Part shown: one piece after another, positions 5,668 to 7,990 of the stretch
How positions within the stretch are numbered: the first letter of the stretch is position 1
Layout: every line of letters begins with the position of its first letter
Source of the DNA: Parcubacteria group bacterium SW_4_49_11
GTDB taxonomy: Bacteria; Patescibacteriota; Minisyncoccia; SW-4-49-11
Assembly: GCA_003021915.1 (NCBI GenBank)
Contig: PXOY01000007.1
Coordinates: 1 to 7,990 of the forward strand
Length of the DNA stretch: 7,990 bases
Direction: 5' to 3'
Notes under the pieces: model-generated
Told to the model about the DNA's origin: nothing
The model's input: only the letters and a program-made list of their open reading frames with translations
Databases searched by the model: none
Position numbers and translations under genes: made by a program

Positions 5668-6036
5668 CTAAATCATTTGACTGATCTCTTCCACCAATGT
5701 ATGAAGCGAAATATCGGCTTTGACGTAATATTTCTCAATGCCATACTTTTCGACTCGTTCGCGATCTTCCGGTTGTCCGAGGTTACTGAGTATCACGATC
5801 GGTACGTTTTGGTCCTGTTCTCGAATTTGTCTTAATGTTTCAAATCCATCTTGCTCAGGCAAAATCAGATCGAGAAGAATACCGTCTACTTGTTCTTCTT
5901 CAAACGTACGAAGCGCATCTTTGCCGTTGCGCACGACCGTTACGTTATAGCCTTTTTGTTCCAATTTTATATTGAGGACTCGCGAAATAGGTTTTTCGTC
6001 TTCCACTACGAGTAGATGGTTGGGTGTTTGGGCCAT
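5668..6036 (-). CDS. Single-domain response regulator (CheY-like receiver)
   Basis: A 122-residue receiver domain with no output domain. Acidic pocket E12/D13 (VVEDE), phosphoacceptor D56 in GILLDLILPEQDG, conserved Ser at 84 (VILSN) and Lys at 106 (YYVKAD) are all present, so it should be phosphorylatable. With no DNA-binding region it must act by protein contact or as a phosphorelay carrier. Position between the kinase and pilB makes the adjacent kinase its likely phosphodonor and the pilus motor a possible target, both by inference. The ATG at 6036 is chosen: it follows TAAGG (6045-6049) by 8 nt and starts right at the receiver fold. A longer start would overlap the kinase gene and add 17 residues unlike the family. 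The gap to the kinase stop is 22 nt. Confidence 0.93.
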   Translation of the reverse strand: MAQTPNHLLVVEDEKPISRVLNIKLEQKGYNVTVVRNGKDALRTFEEEQVDGILLDLILPEQDGFETLRQIREQDQNVPIVILSNLGQPEDRERVEKYGIEKYYVKADISLHTLVEEISQMI

Positions 6037-6044
6037 AAGCAACG

Positions 6045-6049
6045 CCTTA
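6045..6049 (-). promoter_or_regulatory. Shine-Dalgarno of the response regulator
   Basis: TAAGG on the minus strand, 8 nt before the ATG at 6036. It lies inside the short gap after the kinase stop and decides the start in favour of the 122-residue form. Confidence 0.6.
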
Positions 6050-6058
6050 CTTTTTATA

Positions 6059-7714
6059 TCATACGTCTTCCCCCCGATCGGTGTCAACTTTGGCCTCCTC
6101 CTCTAACGCTTGGTCTAAGTTTCGCGGAAGCGTTACGTGGAACGCAGTACCTTGACCTTCTTCGGATTCAAACCGAATATCCCCTTGCATGGCGTCTACG
6201 ATTTTTTTGGCGATATAGAGCCCCAGCCCCGTACCATCGGTCTCGCGGTCTTGCGCGTTTTCCGCACGAAACAGACGAGTAAAGATTTGGGACTGTTGAT
6301 CTTGAGGAATACCAATGCCGTTGTCCGTTACCGAAAAATGAACCTCTTCCTCGCTGTCTCGCGCCTCGACGTTCACGTATCCGCCCTCCGGCGTATACTT
6401 CATGGCGTTGGTAATAAGGTTCTCCAACACGATGCGAAGGAGGGTGCGATCGTTTAAGAAGGTTATATCTGTCTCATCCGAGACTTTCCAGGTCAAGTCT
6501 TTTTCCTTCACACTCTGTTGTAAGTCTTCGTAAATCGTGTTTATAAGCGATTGTAAGTGCACCTCTTCGATCGAAAACTTCAGTTTCCCGAGATTAATGC
6601 GCGAAAGATTCAAGAGGGAACGCACCAGGCGATTCATCCGCTTATTTTGGGTATAGATCTCATCGATAGCTTCCTCAGCCGAAGGCGGTAAATCTTCAAA
6701 CGTTTTCAACATCTCGGCGTTCCAATTGATGGAGGTAACCGGCGTGCGGAACTGATGCGAGGCGATGGAAACGAACTCCTTCTGGGCACGTTCCACCTCT
6801 CGCTCTTTGGTGACATCACGCAGAAGATCCACCACTCCGATGATTTGACCGTCCGAGAAAATAGGAGAGGCAATATCTTCAATCTCCACCGTACGGCCGT
6901 CCGGCATGGTGTACGTAAAATCTTCTTTCACCTTTCTCCCCTCTTCCAGCGCGCGATGCGTGGGGATGTCCGAGCACGCCAGTCGCTTTCCTTCTCCGCA
7001 AACATCAAGTACTTGCTCGATAAACTTTCCTTGAGCTGCTTCGAGATCACACCCGATAAATTCTTGCGCCTCTTTATTGATAAGAAAGATATTTCCGTCC
7101 CGACTAGACGCGATAAGCCCATCTCCCAACGACTGAATAATCGCCTCACTTTTCGCCTTTTCAAGCTCTAACTGATGTTTGTGCATTTCTAAATCCGAGA
7201 CACTATCTTTCAGTTCTTTCTTTGTCTGCTCTAACTCTCGATTCGTCTCGAACACATCTTCAATGCGGGTCAGATATCGCTGGGCGGTCTGCTCCAACTG
7301 AGGAAACAGAAACGCGGTATTTTCAATACGAGAAAGCGTCAGTTCAATGTCTTTTTCCAATCGCGTTATTTCCTCCGCGTACGCGTCTTCAAACACGTCC
7401 GCTTTTCTGTGTTTCAGGACCTTTCCCGCGGTATAAAGAATCGTGTAAAGCGGACGCATAAAGAACACGTACCCCGATACAAGGATACTCCACACGAACA
7501 CAAACAGAATAATATTCAGGATAACCGAGGCCCAAAGAAAGTCGTTGGTCTCCCCCACAAACGGATTCCCCAACAGGAACCACACAATAAAGCCGTAAAT
7601 AACCACCACCAAGGCTCCCACCGCTAAGAGGGGAAAGAGGCCTTGCATTTGGGACTTCCAGGAATCTTGGTCGTTTTGTTCGGTTTGTTTTTGCGTTTGG
7701 TTGTCTGAAGGCAT
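6059..7714 (-). CDS. Membrane-bound PAS sensor histidine kinase
   Basis: A 551-residue sensor kinase. Two membrane helices (about 28-48 and 62-84) enclose a loop of only about 13 residues, so there is no sizeable outside sensor domain. A long charged, coiled-coil-like helix region (about 105-190) follows, then a PAS domain (about 188-300, with IIQSLGDGLIASSRDG and GVVDLLRDVTKERE). The DHp H-box is SIASHQFRTPVTSI with phospho-acceptor H320. The ATPase domain has the N-box ENLITNAMKYTPEGG (431-445), G1 DNGIGIP (464-470), F-box IFTRLFRAENA and G2 GTGLGLYIAKKI (494-505). All catalytic motifs are intact. The signal is probably sensed in the membrane or by the cytoplasmic PAS; no ligand can be named. 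It starts 9 nt after the murE stop and precedes its likely partner response regulator. Confidence 0.95.
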   Translation of the reverse strand: MPSDNQTQKQTEQNDQDSWKSQMQGLFPLLAVGALVVVIYGFIVWFLLGNPFVGETNDFLWASVILNIILFVFVWSILVSGYVFFMRPLYTILYTAGKVLKHRKADVFEDAYAEEITRLEKDIELTLSRIENTAFLFPQLEQTAQRYLTRIEDVFETNRELEQTKKELKDSVSDLEMHKHQLELEKAKSEAIIQSLGDGLIASSRDGNIFLINKEAQEFIGCDLEAAQGKFIEQVLDVCGEGKRLACSDIPTHRALEEGRKVKEDFTYTMPDGRTVEIEDIASPIFSDGQIIGVVDLLRDVTKEREVERAQKEFVSIASHQFRTPVTSINWNAEMLKTFEDLPPSAEEAIDEIYTQNKRMNRLVRSLLNLSRINLGKLKFSIEEVHLQSLINTIYEDLQQSVKEKDLTWKVSDETDITFLNDRTLLRIVLENLITNAMKYTPEGGYVNVEARDSEEEVHFSVTDNGIGIPQDQQSQIFTRLFRAENAQDRETDGTGLGLYIAKKIVDAMQGDIRFESEEGQGTAFHVTLPRNLDQALEEEAKVDTDRGEDV

Positions 7715-7723
7715 GAACGTAGA

Positions 7724-7990
7724 CTACCGATCGTCACCGGTTACTAATCGTTGGATTTCTCGTTTATCGTTAAAGGGATGCTTTTCCCCGTTTTCAACGA
7801 TACTTTCTTCACTACCTTTGCCGGTTATGATAATGATATCATTCGTATCGCTTAAGGCTAAAGCTTTGCGAAATGCGTCCCGCCGATCCCGAACGCGAAA
7901 CGCCGTTTCTCCTTCCGTATGGTTCGTCTCCATCACCCCCACGAATACCTCATCAATAATGTGTTGCTTATCTTCATCGTACGGGTCTTC
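7724..7990 (-). CDS. murE: Mur ligase, MurE-like (UDP-MurNAc-tripeptide synthetase), C-terminal end only
   Basis: Only the last 88 residues are in the window; the gene begins beyond the right edge. The visible part is the C-terminal (ligase domain 3) of MurE: EDPYDEDKQHIIDEV corresponds to the family's amino-acid-binding DNPR-x-E-DP region, followed by RVRDRRDAFRKAL, DIIIITGKGSEESI and a FNDKREIQRLV ending. These enzymes add the third amino acid (diaminopimelate or lysine) to UDP-MurNAc-L-Ala-D-Glu in the cytoplasm. The classical GKGHE reads GKGSE here, and DNPR is cut by the window edge, so the amino acid specificity cannot be judged. It appears to be the upstream member of the same operon as the kinase (9-nt gap). 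Confidence 0.82.
   Translation of the reverse strand, partial: EDPYDEDKQHIIDEVFVGVMETNHTEGETAFRVRDRRDAFRKALALSDTNDIIIITGKGSEESIVENGEKHPFNDKREIQRLVTGDDR

Noticed and set aside
5668..6087. Longer response regulator starting at 6087 and overlapping the kinase gene
   Set aside because: The extra 17 residues are outside the receiver fold, and the ATG at 6036 has a Shine-Dalgarno at the right distance.

Overview
The window looks like chromosomal DNA of a Candidate Phyla Radiation (Patescibacteria, Parcubacteria-like) bacterium. This is inferred from protein style: a PilB with LRTDEHFRPQDG, a histidine kinase with an SHQFRTP H-box, a Mur ligase with GKGSE, a fused gamma/alpha 2-oxoacid oxidoreductase subunit, and a tRNA without an encoded CCA. 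Codon use and the standard genetic code look uniform across the genes. No insertion sequence, phage gene, CRISPR array or toxin-antitoxin pair was seen.

Right part (1836-7990, all minus strand): a tightly packed gene string read in the order murE (C-terminal end only), membrane histidine kinase, receiver-only response regulator, pilB, pilC, ribF. Gaps are 3 to 34 nt, so it is probably one transcription unit. It combines cell-wall synthesis, a two-component pair, the type IV pilus motor and inner-membrane platform, and FMN/FAD synthesis. The pilB gene is broken: it is interrupted exactly where the Walker A (P-loop) should be. The flanking frames rejoin only if about 50-70 bp of 3k+1 length has been lost. 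Either the pilus assembly ATPase is inactivated in this strain or the assembly carries a local deletion error.

Middle (1462-1835): a 374-bp noncoding gap between two convergent units. It is densely structured. A terminator is followed by two copies of the same 10-9-10 inverted repeat (TGTAAACAAA arms), then three 18-bp repeats built from RTATATC heptamers in 11-bp phase and separated by small GC-rich hairpins, then a 7-bp tandem repeat touching the ribF stop. This is the most novel-looking part of the window; its function is unknown.

Left part (1-1461): a 143-residue orphan protein on the plus strand, with its own near-consensus promoter and a terminator. It is divergent from a tRNA-Ser(UGA) gene on the minus strand. 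Downstream of the tRNA lies the start of a 2-oxoacid:acceptor oxidoreductase alpha-subunit gene (korA-like), which runs off the left edge and has its own promoter in the short gap after the tRNA.
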